Below, one piece after another: positions 20,821-30,266 of a stretch of 64,000 nt of DNA; positions within the stretch are counted from its first letter, which is position 1; every line of letters starts with the position of its first letter. This stretch comes from Gamsiella multidivaricata (Eukaryota; Mortierellomycota; Mortierellomycetes; Mortierellales; Mortierellaceae). Location of the stretch: the NCBI RefSeq assembly GCF_025024155.1, contig NW_026251724.1, positions 372,001-436,000 on the forward strand. The letters are read 5' to 3'. Made by a program: the position numbers and the translations under genes. Below the pieces are notes generated by a model that did no database searches, was not told the DNA's origin, and saw only the letters and a list, made by a program, of their open reading frames with translations.

Positions 20821-23800
20821 ATGCGTCCAAGCAAAGCACAGACGGGCGAGTCCATGGACAGACCTAACATTATACAGGATGAAGATATTAACGTGTCCTC
20901 CCCCAATAACCAGCAACCGGAATCCGTGGGCCGACATTTCGCTGCCATTCCAGCGCCATCTGTTTCCGGACTAGACGAGGAACGATGCAGAGAGTCGCCA
21001 TTGACCACCCAATCCAAGGCAACTGAAAATGCGAGCGACATTCCAGAGAGTATTCTTCTGCAGCAGAACACCAGAGTGTCACACTTGCAAATCGGTTCCT
21101 CTGATGATTCAATCAAGAATGAGTCGGATTTAAAGCCTGACCAAGCCGGTGGTGATAGAAGCTTCAAGGTATCACCATTACAGTCGATCGAGTTAGCTTC
21201 CGCAACATTCGGAGGCAGCTACAGAATCCCCCTCACGTTGTATTACGCGACTGATGAGCTTCGTGTTCGAGGTATGAGGTCTGGGAATTGACAAATCGAG
21301 AGTGCATCCACTCCCCTGGTCTACGAATATGTTGCGCACAAAGCGATTTACCGACCGTAGTCCCAGTGTTTATTATAAACATTGCTGATCATTGTTATCG
21401 ATTGATTCCATCTAGGAGATATATGTACCGTCATCGATGAGTTGTTCCAGGAAAACTGGGATGAAAAGGACGAAGCCTTCGATGCCCTGGTCGAGGTGTT
21501 CAATACGCGGCCTTTCAAACAAGACCTTTATTTTTCCGCTGCTGACTCAGTACAGCATTGCGTGCTCACTGCATCTGCCGTTCGAGGCACACCTGGCTCA
21601 TCTGAACTGGATACCTTGGTCCAAAGCTTAGGAATGGAACCCGCTCTAAGCTACCTGCCTGAACAAGAGACTGGATTGAGAGGTGAAAGCCCGCCAGAAA
21701 TTACAGCAGCCAACGCAATACCCAACGTTGCCTCGAAAGACCTTTCTCGTATTATTCTTCGTTTCCTGAGCGACTTGCCGCATCCGTTGATACCAGATGA
21801 CGTCTTTACTGCTTTTTCTGACACGATCCGACTCCAGACTGCCGATCCTATCAAGATTCAAATGTCATCTCTGTTGGTGCAGTCGCTACCCGACGAACAA
21901 CAGCAGCTGCTACAGTTTTTGCTAGAGTTTTTGGACGACATTATTCTTAAACCTCTGCAGGATCATATCCAAGTTTGCGAGCATGCATCCTCGGACGTTG
22001 CTGACCGAGATGACGGTCATAAAGAAAAGATGCAGTTGTACAAGAAGACAATCGCACGCATTTCCGAGGTCTTTGGGATTGTCTGCACCCATGCGACCAC
22101 TAGTGAATTAAGCGGCAGTATGAGCCACACTATGGAAACCCCGATCGAGAGTTCGCTCTATCGCTACTACAAGGTGATGTCCGAGCGGAAGGGTATCCAG
22201 GAGAAGTTGGCTACTGTTGTGAACAAGGCCCAAACCGTCTTCCATTATTTATTGCAGAACAGAGTGGGCATCTTTGGGTCCTTTTCCTTTTCCTTGCATT
22301 CGCTGGGCGCCACAGGACATCCAGCTAAGCGTATAGGGGCCTCTGATATTGATACCAACGGCCAGGGTGAGGATGTGAACGAAGCGCTTTTGTGTAAATG
22401 CGACGATGACACCAATTATGGGCACCAGTCAGATAACGCATACTTGGATCGGCCCACTACGCTACTGGAGAGTAGGGAGCGACAGTACCAAAAGTCAGGA
22501 TCGTGCGCCAACCAATGCCCGTGCAAGCCAGCGGGGAGATCGCGACACTTTCACAAATGTGCGATACAAGGCAAGGCATTTGCCCAACGGGTTGTAGAAC
22601 CAACGACTGCGATATCGGACACAGGAAACATTGGCGATGATATGCCTAGCAGTCGACCTAATGCTACTTGTGACTCTGCCATGGAAGAGACCGTCATTGT
22701 GGATACACTGGCAGAGGCGGCTATGCGAGTACACGCCGCTCAATCTTTGCGATTACAGAGACATTTGCCTCATCCGTCATTAGAAACACTCCATTCTATC
22801 ATGGCCGAAACGGACTCTATTATGGGAGTACTTGACCAAAAGCAATGTGAGGATCAGCATGGGGGTAATGAGGAGAAACAGAAGACCAAATTTGGGCTCG
22901 AGTCCACGGACTCTCCGCAGGGGTCCACTAATCGAAAGCGCCAGGAACACGAGATCCGTATCGTAGAGAAGGAGATCCTGCAATCAGGTTCGCTCACTAT
23001 GCACTTGTTTTTGCGATGTTGATCAGAAGTACGCAGCGTTCGAATTCTCATGAGAGCTGCTTGCTGTTCGAACCGGCCACTAATGAATTCGTAAGGATTT
23101 GGATGATAGAGTTAACGACACAGTTCTTGACCGCGAACTTGGGCAGCCTCTACCCCTCCAGTTCTCCAGCGAGCATTCCTCCCGAGATCCTGCCCTCGGT
23201 GCGGACGATGTTGGCGCATCAGGCAATGTTTACGGCGGCGAAGACTAAAGCTTCCCAGACGGTGCCTACATCGCTGGGCACGATCGACCAACCTGAAGAG
23301 ACGTTGCAACCACGTATGCGGGAACTAAAATGGACCGCGCACAGGCAAATCGAGCTGCCTGCGAACCATTGCGCCACGGAGAGCTGTTCGTGTTCCTTTT
23401 GCACCGCAGAGATCAAGCCAAGCAGCATTCCTGTCTTGACGCGCACAGAATACGAGCTCGCGGAGTTGCGGTCGCAGTGTGACGGGAAGGATCGGCATGT
23501 CGCAGAGTTACTACAGATGGTTCATACATTACAGGGACAGGTTAACGTTTTAAACGCAAAGTTGTTGTTTCTGCATGATCATCATACGACGAGACCGATG
23601 AGGCGTCGTATTCTGGCAAGGCACAGCTACCCGGTCAACAACTCGGCGATTACCTCGGCTTCGAGCAGCAGAGCAGAGTTTTTGCCCCGGCCAGCGATTC
23701 CATCATTGTTTGGAGTGAGTTCGGCGGAAGATAGCACGAGTTCGCTAGGGGAGTTGTTGACAAACGCCGATGCTGACAGGGATCTGACAAGGATGTGTGG

Positions 23801-24296
23801 TGGTCCAGACTCCTTCACTGAGGGCGTGAGCATCAGCAACAATTCTGAAGCGCGTTTGATAGAAAGCAGGGTTTCGCAGCAGAACGTCAGTTCCACGGGC
23901 ATGCTTGATGTTGAGGCGCTTGAGCTCAGCGAGACGATGTCATCCCTGAGCCATGACAACAACCCTTCTTCTGTGCATTTGACAGGACATACGCGATATG
24001 AAAGATATGAGACAGAAATCGAGAGAGTGTTGCGAGAGATGGATGAAGCGGAAGAGGAGCCGGAGCGGGAGGGTCAGGACACGCTGGACAAGTACTATTA
24101 TATGGATGCATACAAGACAATGGACCAACAGTTGCATCGGAGGCCGATTCTGCCGGTGCCTGTGGCACCTCGACCGATGTCGGGGGAGGTGTATAAGAAA
24201 ACCCATCGGATGAGTCTTCCTATCCAGGCTCTGATGAGTAAGCGCATCAGTCTGGGGGGTTCTTTTCGATGGCGCGGGAGGGGTAGTGCCGTTTAG
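20821..24296 (+). CDS. RhoGAP-domain-like protein with C-terminal coiled coil
   Basis: Exon 1 is 20821-21271; exon 2 starts at 21416; the last exon ends at 24296. The joined LRVRGDICTVIDELF resembles the RhoGAP arginine-finger loop (FRVSG...L). It is followed by LSRIILRFLSDLPHPLIPDD, which matches the RhoGAP LKxFLRELPEPL helix, then LPDEQQQLLQFLLEFL and a late RISEVFGIV helix. A long insertion lies between the first two blocks. RhoGAPs switch off Rho GTPases such as Rho1. Residues about 1-120 are disordered; a coiled coil lies near 23440-23580 (ELAELRSQCDGKDRHVAELL). The middle junction is uncertain because the frame must shift near 22860-23040. Candidate introns are 22865-22944 (GTAATG...CCAG; 1083 residues) or 22963-23036 (GTAGAG...GCAG; 1085 residues). 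Catalytic activity is unproven because the finger loop is diverged. Confidence 0.6.
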
Positions 24297-24688
24297 AGGT
24301 GGGAATTACTATCGTGGTTAGTTCTATTTGGCATAGATGCATCTTAAAGTCAGCAACAGCATCAAGGCCCCTCCATATCATTCATGTCTCTATGTACAAC
24401 ATTTTAAATAGAGCTCTGTTTATTTGCTGCAGTGCTTTTATGTGCTTATGATAAAGACACGATGTGGAGTGGAGCAAACGTCCTTTTCCTTCACGGTGGA
24501 GACAGGGAGTTGATTGGCACGCGTTGATTGGCTGCATTGAACCTCTCTGCGCACAAACGCCCAGCCCCACTCGCCGTAATCAGGCCAGCCAGCCAGTGAC
24601 CTTCTCCTTTCCTCCTCCGCTCTTTTCGCCCCTTTTCGCTCCTTTCATTCATTCATTCCTCCCATTCATTCAACCAAGTTTTCATTCC
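24297..24688. other. Intergenic region, RhoGAP-like to EF-hand gene
   Basis: Contains the 3' end of the upstream gene and a CT-rich leader with repeated CATTCATTCATTC just before the next start. No gene is seen. Confidence 0.5.
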
Positions 24689-25459
24689 ATGTTCTTCAAA
24701 AGCCTCAAGTGCACAGCTGTGATCGCAGCAGTAGCGGTGCTGGCCCTTGCTGCCACAGTCATGGCAGGACCTGGGGCCGGCAAACCCGGCTCGCCCGATA
24801 ACGACCATAGTAATTATGGCGATATGGGCAAAGCCAAAGAGTAAGTTTGGTTAGCCCTTGAAGCCTAGACCTGCACTCGAAGTCATTAAAAGAGTGTGCG
24901 ATTCCGGGGCGGTGCGATTCTTTGCCATGAACAATGTCAAGTTTGCATTTGCTACAGAGCAACCGATCCCCTCACAACTCACCTTTCGTTATTTCTCTTT
25001 CTCTGTCTTTAATTGGTTGATTAACAAATTAATGTATACGATGAAATAGGTTTGCGAAGGAGCATATGGGCGAGAAGGGTAAGAACCTGACGGAGAAGGA
25101 GGAGCTGATGATGTTGTTTTCGCTCCATGACAGCAACAAGGATGGGTTTCTGGACGGGATTGAGCTCCGAGCGGCGTTTAGTGATTATCACCAGGGAGCA
25201 CCAGAATCAACCCTCAGTCTGCAGCAGATGTTGGATATGATCGATCATGTCATTGCAGAGGACGATACCGATAACGAGTACGTGTCAATTGCTTCGTTCT
25301 CATATCCGCGCATTGCATTTGCATGTGTCGTTATTGGTTTATGCAACTGAAAGAGGACGTTGTTTTGCTGAGATGAATGCTTTCTTTTCTTTTTTCCGGA
25401 ATAGTGGCAAGATCTCTTGGGAAGAATACTTGATCAGCCAAAAGTACCACGAGGGATAG
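24689..25459 (+). CDS. MCFD2-like secretory-pathway EF-hand protein
   Basis: Three exons (24689-24840, 25050-25277, 25405-25459) encode 144 residues. Residues 1-26 are a signal peptide (hydrophobic AAVAVLALAATVMA). Two EF-hands follow: loop 1 DSNKDGFLDGIE and loop 2 DTDNDGKISWEE, with all calcium-binding positions filled. The second loop is completed only across the intron 2 junction, which supports the splice. The helix between them, STLSLQQMLDMIDHVIAEDD, has the MCFD2 pattern. Human MCFD2 pairs with the lectin ERGIC-53 to carry cargo from ER to Golgi; a similar role is inferred. The sequence ends KYHEG with no HDEL-type retention signal, as in MCFD2. Calumenin-type proteins are longer, so less likely. 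Confidence 0.72.
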
Positions 25460-25939
25460 AGAGCCGCGAAGAGATCCCTTCCCAGAGACCGTCCTGTATA
25501 TCAAGGCAACTGTGCGGGAGAAAACCAGCAATAAAGCGTAGTTATTTTCATTTGTGCAAAGCAATTGCCGAATTCTCAGTGTTATCCTGCTTTTTTGGAA
25601 GAGAGAGATGCTGATACTGATGCTGATGCTGATGCTGACGCTCTTATCGGTACTGTTGTCGTTGCTATTGCTGTTACTATTGCCATCGTGGGAGTGGTAT
25701 ACGCGCTCGTAATGTACATTGAATGTGCCGGCGTATGTCCTCTGTACAAAGGACGTTGAGGGGGCGAGTGTTCCCGTGATGGCGTGGTATGGTCCGTTAT
25801 GTGCGGTGCGGTTCTTCAGGAATGCAAGACATTGCCTACAGGGTCATACAGCGGCGTCACCTCGACAGTTGGTCTTCCTTTACATCTAATATGATAACCA
25901 AGTATGATGAAGAGGAAATGGTTAGAGGGGGGACCATGG
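25460..25939. other. Convergent intergenic region with GATGCT repeat
   Basis: Between the EF-hand gene and the SOM1-like gene. A GATGCTGATACTGATGCT repeat spans about 25607-25640. The 64-codon frame over it looks like a membrane segment but starts only at TTG and owes its pattern to the repeat. Confidence 0.45.
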
Positions 25940-26176
25940 TTACAGATCATCTGAACGCCTTGACAAGTAGACTTGCTTTTTCAGGATACGGTAGACGGGG
26001 CGACAGACAATGCTGGCGGGTGAGAGATCACATTCGTACTGCACCAGGGACCATAATGTGCATTCGCTCTTTTGGGGAGCGATGATCTGGATCGCGGGTT
26101 CGTTCATGCGGTGGTGCTGGTGGCTGTGGTCCATGGAGGTCTGATCCTGTTGTTGGTTTTGCGGCAACATTCCCAT
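25940..26176 (-). CDS. SOM1-like small protein (inner membrane protease accessory)
   Basis: A 78-residue frame from ATG at 26176 (context GCCGCCATGG). After a Gln/His-rich start it reads SECTLWSLVQYECDL, then IVCRPVYRILKK. The spacing Cys39, QYEC with Cys49, and VCxPVxRxxR with Cys58 matches the fungal SOM1 family pattern (L-x-QYEC ... V-C-x-P-x-x-R-x-F-R). Known Som1 proteins are small cysteine-rich mitochondrial intermembrane-space proteins that work with the inner membrane peptidase Imp1/Imp2. The usual last Cys after the arginine is absent here (KKQVYLSRR), so the last residues may be wrong, for example from an unseen intron. A strong acceptor-like TTTTGTTTCAG lies 13 nt before the ATG and suggests a 5'-UTR intron. 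Confidence 0.45.
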   Translation of the reverse strand: MGMLPQNQQQDQTSMDHSHQHHRMNEPAIQIIAPQKSECTLWSLVQYECDLSPASIVCRPVYRILKKQVYLSRRSDDL

Positions 26177-26539
26177 GGCGGCGATGAGGGCTGAAACAAA
26201 AGAGACTGATCAGATTGTAAAGATAATAATGAGCCTTGATAAATGGCAACAAATTTATTTTTGACCCGCGTAAAAGATTTATGAAAACGCGTAAACTATG
26301 TGGTAATTTGAAACGTATTATGTAGGCGCCGGAATCATGTCGCGTAGACTGGCGTGAAACCTGCGAAACCAGTAGAAAAAAGAGGGAAAAAAAAAAAAGA
26401 GAAACCTGGCACCACTACCAATTGGCTTTAAAAACGCTTGCTTGCAGCACGAGTTGTCATCACCTTATTTCTTCTTCGCCTTCTTCCTACACCTTCAACG
26501 TTCTTCCGTCTGCTCAATTCTCACACAACAACTACTATC
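26177..26539. promoter_or_regulatory. Divergent region SOM1-like / TVP15-like
   Basis: 363 bp between two divergent starts. It holds the presumed 5'-UTR intron of the SOM1-like gene, an A-rich run at about 26377-26402 and a short CT/CA leader before 26540. Confidence 0.4.
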
Positions 26540-27479
26540 ATGGCTCTAAGCGCCAGTCTTTTTCGGTTGCTGAACGTTATTGTTGGTATGTGTCCATTCT
26601 ACAGCCAATTTAACTCATGCTGTACACAAAGGAAACGAAGCCTGCTAACGTTATATCATTACTGCGATTTTCCTGCTTCTCTGAAGCCATCCTGCTTGTG
26701 CTGGGTGGTATCGTTCTCTTTGTCGACATCGGCTCATGGAACTCTGGTATCCTTGGTGTCTTCATCGTGTAAGTTTTCTATGCGTTTTCCTGAAAAAGAG
26801 CAAGTATTTTACCGTGCACGATATGGTTTTTACGGTTGAAATAGCCTTTGGCTAAGATTCTGTCGTTCCGTTTATTCACCTGTAGGATATTTGGACTGTT
26901 GACATTTTTACTCGAGTTCTCCATCCCAGAGTCGATCGTATACAACATGGGGTTTATGTTCTCACTGCTCGGACGCGGTATCTGTAAGCTGCCGTTATCA
27001 GATACGTTCCTAGATAACATCGACACAGGCAGACCCTATCTCTAACAATATCTCGTCTGCTTATTCTCCTATGTTCATGTCAACGCCAATGTATCATTCA
27101 GTCTATGTTTGGTACGTTCCCGGATAGAAAGACAGAGAGAAGGAAGGACGCGGCTTCAGTCATTAGTTTCACGGCTAATACTATATTTTCTCTTCATATA
27201 ACTAGCATGGGTGTCCTGTGCCTATCCTGGAGGTGGTTCAACATCTTGGTTGGATGTTTCGTCATGCTGACAGGTCTGTTATATATCGCCATGCACTTCA
27301 GCGGCGCTACGCCCTCGCCTTCAATGTCAGCTGACCCTAATGCTGAAGCAGCCAACATGAACACCGGCTATGGCAGCGCCTCGCAGTACAACGATCCTGG
27401 ACCTAGTAATATGCATCCAAACATGACACAGACCTACCAGAACCCGAATGATGACAGCTATGAACACGCCCCTCGCTAA
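26540..27479 (+). CDS. COPI-associated / TVP15-like Golgi membrane protein
   Basis: Five exons (26540-26585, 26687-26768, 26886-26983, 27102-27111, 27206-27479) encode 169 residues. Four hydrophobic segments are present: LFRLLNVIVAILLVLGGIVL, GILGVFIVIFGLLTFLLEF, GFMFSLLGRGIFYVCMGVL and FNILVGCFVMLTGLLYIAM. The cytosolic tail is Asn/Pro/Ser-rich. The four-helix layout and the GRGIFYV segment match the COPI_assoc family, which includes yeast Tvp15 of Golgi vesicles. Exon 4 is a 10-nt microexon (TC TAT GTT TG); without it the frame breaks and the conserved GRGxFYx motif is lost. The gene is convergent with DBP5. Confidence 0.8.
27102..27111 (+). other. 10-nt microexon of the TVP15-like gene
   Basis: Bounded by acceptor ATTCAG (ending 27101) and donor GTACGT (from 27112). 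It supplies two bases to complete F, then Y and V, then two bases of C. Flanking introns are 118 and 94 nt. Confidence 0.75.
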
Positions 27480-27680
27480 TTCTCTGGTCCCGCAGATCCG
27501 AAACAGTGGAGCTGCACCACCACCACATCAATAAGTACCATTATCGTGTTCTTAATAGAGTCGAACAAAGTATAGCGTGCCCCAATACGGGGTTTTTTTA
27601 ATTTATTTTAATAAACTTTTTTTCAATGCTCCTCATCAGTATGTTGTCCACGATGGGTTCAGAGAGATGTAGTCGTGGTT

Positions 27681-29972
27681 TTAAACGGACTTCATAGCCT
27701 TCTTGATAATCTCCTCGGCCTCATCCAGATCCTCAGGGAGTTGGATCATCTTACGGTCAAAGTGAGCCTCGATATCTCGCATGACGTTCATGCTCCTGTC
27801 ATCGTGGATAAAGTTGACCGAGACTCCCGTGCGACCGAAACGACCTGTACGACCGATACGATGGAGGTAGGTTTCCGGGTCGGGGTGGCCGTGCTGGTCT
27901 GTAGGCATGTCGTAGTTGACGACCATGTTCACGTTAGCGATATCGATACCGCGGGCAATTACGTTGGTCGTGATCAAGACCTTGGACTTTCCGGCGCGGA
28001 AGGAGTCGATGACCTCGTCGCGCTGGGCAGCCTCTAGCTTTCCATGGAGTGAAACGACGGCGTGGTGCTTGTCCGACATTTTCTGTGCAATTTCGTCCGC
28101 GGTGTCACGTCTCTGAGAGATTGAAGGACGAATGGAGATGGGAAAGGTCAGATATCGCAACACTGCTGAAAAAAGAAAACAGCGAGTAGAAAACAAATGC
28201 GCTGTACAACACATACCTTAACAAAAATGATACTTTGACTGACTGTCAACAGAGAGTACAACCCAACCAGGATGTCGTACTTCCGGTTCTTGTTTCCTCC
28301 CATCTGCTGACGGCAATCAACGTAAAATTGCTTGATGCCATCAACCGAGAGTTCCTCGGGCTTGAGGGTGATCTGGTTGGCGTTGGGCGCAATCTCCTCT
28401 GCAAATTTGCGGACACGGTCAGCCCATGTTGCGGAGAAAAGGACAATCTGACAGTCCCTGGGTAGGAACCTATGATTAGGACAGAAGAAGAAATACGCAG
28501 GCAAGAAGCCAAAAATTGACTTAGTAGAATGGCCAACTAGATCCTGCTGTTCCATCAAACAAGTATTGCAGCCATGCTTATTCAAAAGATAGGGTACCTC
28601 TTCAGTTGTCTGCTCTGATCCCCGAGACCCTGCAAGTCCAGCATGTTATCGGCCTCGTCCAAAACATAAAGTCGAATGTTTTTGGGATCAAGAACACGTC
28701 TCTTAATAAGATCTGTCACGGTGCCTGGAGTACCCACGATGACGTGCGCCGTCACCTTGGGCGGCAAATTCTCGTCCTTGATAGCCTGGGCGGTCGTGAC
28801 CTGGGTAAACTTCCCCATCTCCTGGATGACTTCCATTGTCTGACGAGCCAACTCGCGGGAGGGCGACAGGACCAGAGCCTACTCCATATTGATAAATCAG
28901 TTGATGAACGCAACAGCAGAAATGTGAGAATTTAACAGCATGTGGAGGCTCAGTATAGCTCATGAAATCGTCCTTCGCACCTGAGGGGCGTTCAAGCTGT
29001 AGTTGATGCGGCTCAAGATGGTGAGGGCAAAAGCCGCGGTCTTGCCGGTTCCTGACTGGGACTGGGCAATCATGTTCCTTGGACTAATAATGGATTAAGG
29101 CAGACAGTTGCATTTGAGGTTAATCACTGAGGTCCATATCGACATCGCATTAATGCAGCAAAACACCGCTGAGCTAAGGTACGTACGGATTCTGGAGAAG
29201 CAGGGGCAAAGCGCGCTCTTGGATCTTAGAAGGCTTGGCGAATTTCATGTTGTAGATACCTTTGAGAAGGTCCTCGTGGCTAGATTCACGCATCAAGGGG
29301 AAGAGGGAGGGCATTGTGTTAATCCAGGGTCTAGTGGTGTCCATGATCACCAAATCCAACGAGACAACGGACCGACGTCCCGTGGTACTTACAGTCCGAG
29401 ATCTTCAAATGACTTGGCAGAGTAAAGAGGTGAACTCGAGTCTGCTTGCTGATCGGCCAACTTCACCACAACACTGTAGGAGGATTCCAGAAGATCTGTG
29501 GCCCTTTCTTCTACCGTCTGAACTTCTATTCGTATCGAAATCAAGTCGCGGTGAGAAAAGCAGCCATGATGAATTTCCTGTACGGCGTATTTGCAAATTA
29601 TCCGTCCCATAATTGCTCCATGATCGTCATACCCTCAGCATCATCTGCATTGTTCTCGTTCTTTGTGTCTAATTGCTCGAGTTTGGAAGCCAAAACTAAA
29701 CAGAAAAGAACCCAGTATTAGCGCAACTGAGCTGCTTTGGTAAATAGCAAACGGTAAAGTAATAATCAGTTGCCTGCAATGCCTACCTTCCTCTGTGGTA
29801 GCGTCGTTGACTGCAGCTATTTGGCACACAAAAATGGAGCAGAAGCAGTTGGTTCAGGAACAGTGTGACGAACAGGTACGGGTTCAGTGCTGTCTCTAGT
29901 AAGTACCTCACGCGTGCGTGTTGCATAAGTTCTCATGTCTTCTTATATACCTGATGGTTCAAGGGATGCCAT
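27681..29972 (-). CDS. DBP5: DEAD-box RNA helicase Dbp5 (DDX19), mRNA export
   Basis: Nine exons (29972-29951, 29816-29787, 29695-29633, 29525-29393, 29279-29187, 29083-28981, 28878-28598, 28457-28217, 28112-27681) encode 465 residues. All helicase motifs are present: Q motif [23 protein letters not shown]; Ia SPSRELA; Ib VGTPGT; II DEAD in [41 protein letters not shown]. The sequences [16 protein letters not shown] and [14 protein letters not shown] are characteristic of Dbp5/DDX19 rather than eIF4A. Dbp5 is activated by Gle1 and InsP6 at the cytoplasmic face of nuclear pores and remodels exported mRNPs. The N-terminal part is spread over three small exons. All joins keep frame. The start is 294 bp from RIO1. 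Confidence 0.95.
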
Positions 29973-30266
29973 GGTGGGATGGACAATGTCGATGATCAGT
30001 AAGGAAGTGAAAGAAAGGTGTTGAAGAGCGTCGCTGTACAAAAAGGATGCGACGGCGAAACTGAGGCCTTTGCAAAAACCACCAGTTTCGCACATTTCTG
30101 GGTTACTGCAACGACCGCGCCCCCCGTAAATGAACGGACACAGTCACCACTCGTGGCTTCAGTTTGTTTTTTGAAGCCATTTTCTTTTCTTCTTTTTTTT
30201 TTTGACCAACCTCCAACCGCAGCCGTTACAGAACCTTCTGTTCACCCTGTCATTTTGAACGACACG
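29973..30266. promoter_or_regulatory. Shared divergent promoter DBP5/RIO1
   Basis: 294 bp between the start codons of two RNA/ribosome genes, with a T-rich run near 30180-30203 on the RIO1 side. No box is clearly identifiable by eye. Confidence 0.45.

Noticed and set aside
22963..23036. Intron GTAGAG...GCAG as the definite RhoGAP junction
   Set aside because: It keeps frame, but so does 22865-22944 with an arguably better donor; neither can be chosen from sequence alone.
25565..25759. 64-codon frame resembling a single membrane segment
   Set aside because: It begins at TTG, not ATG, has no splice context, and its pattern comes from a GATGCT repeat.
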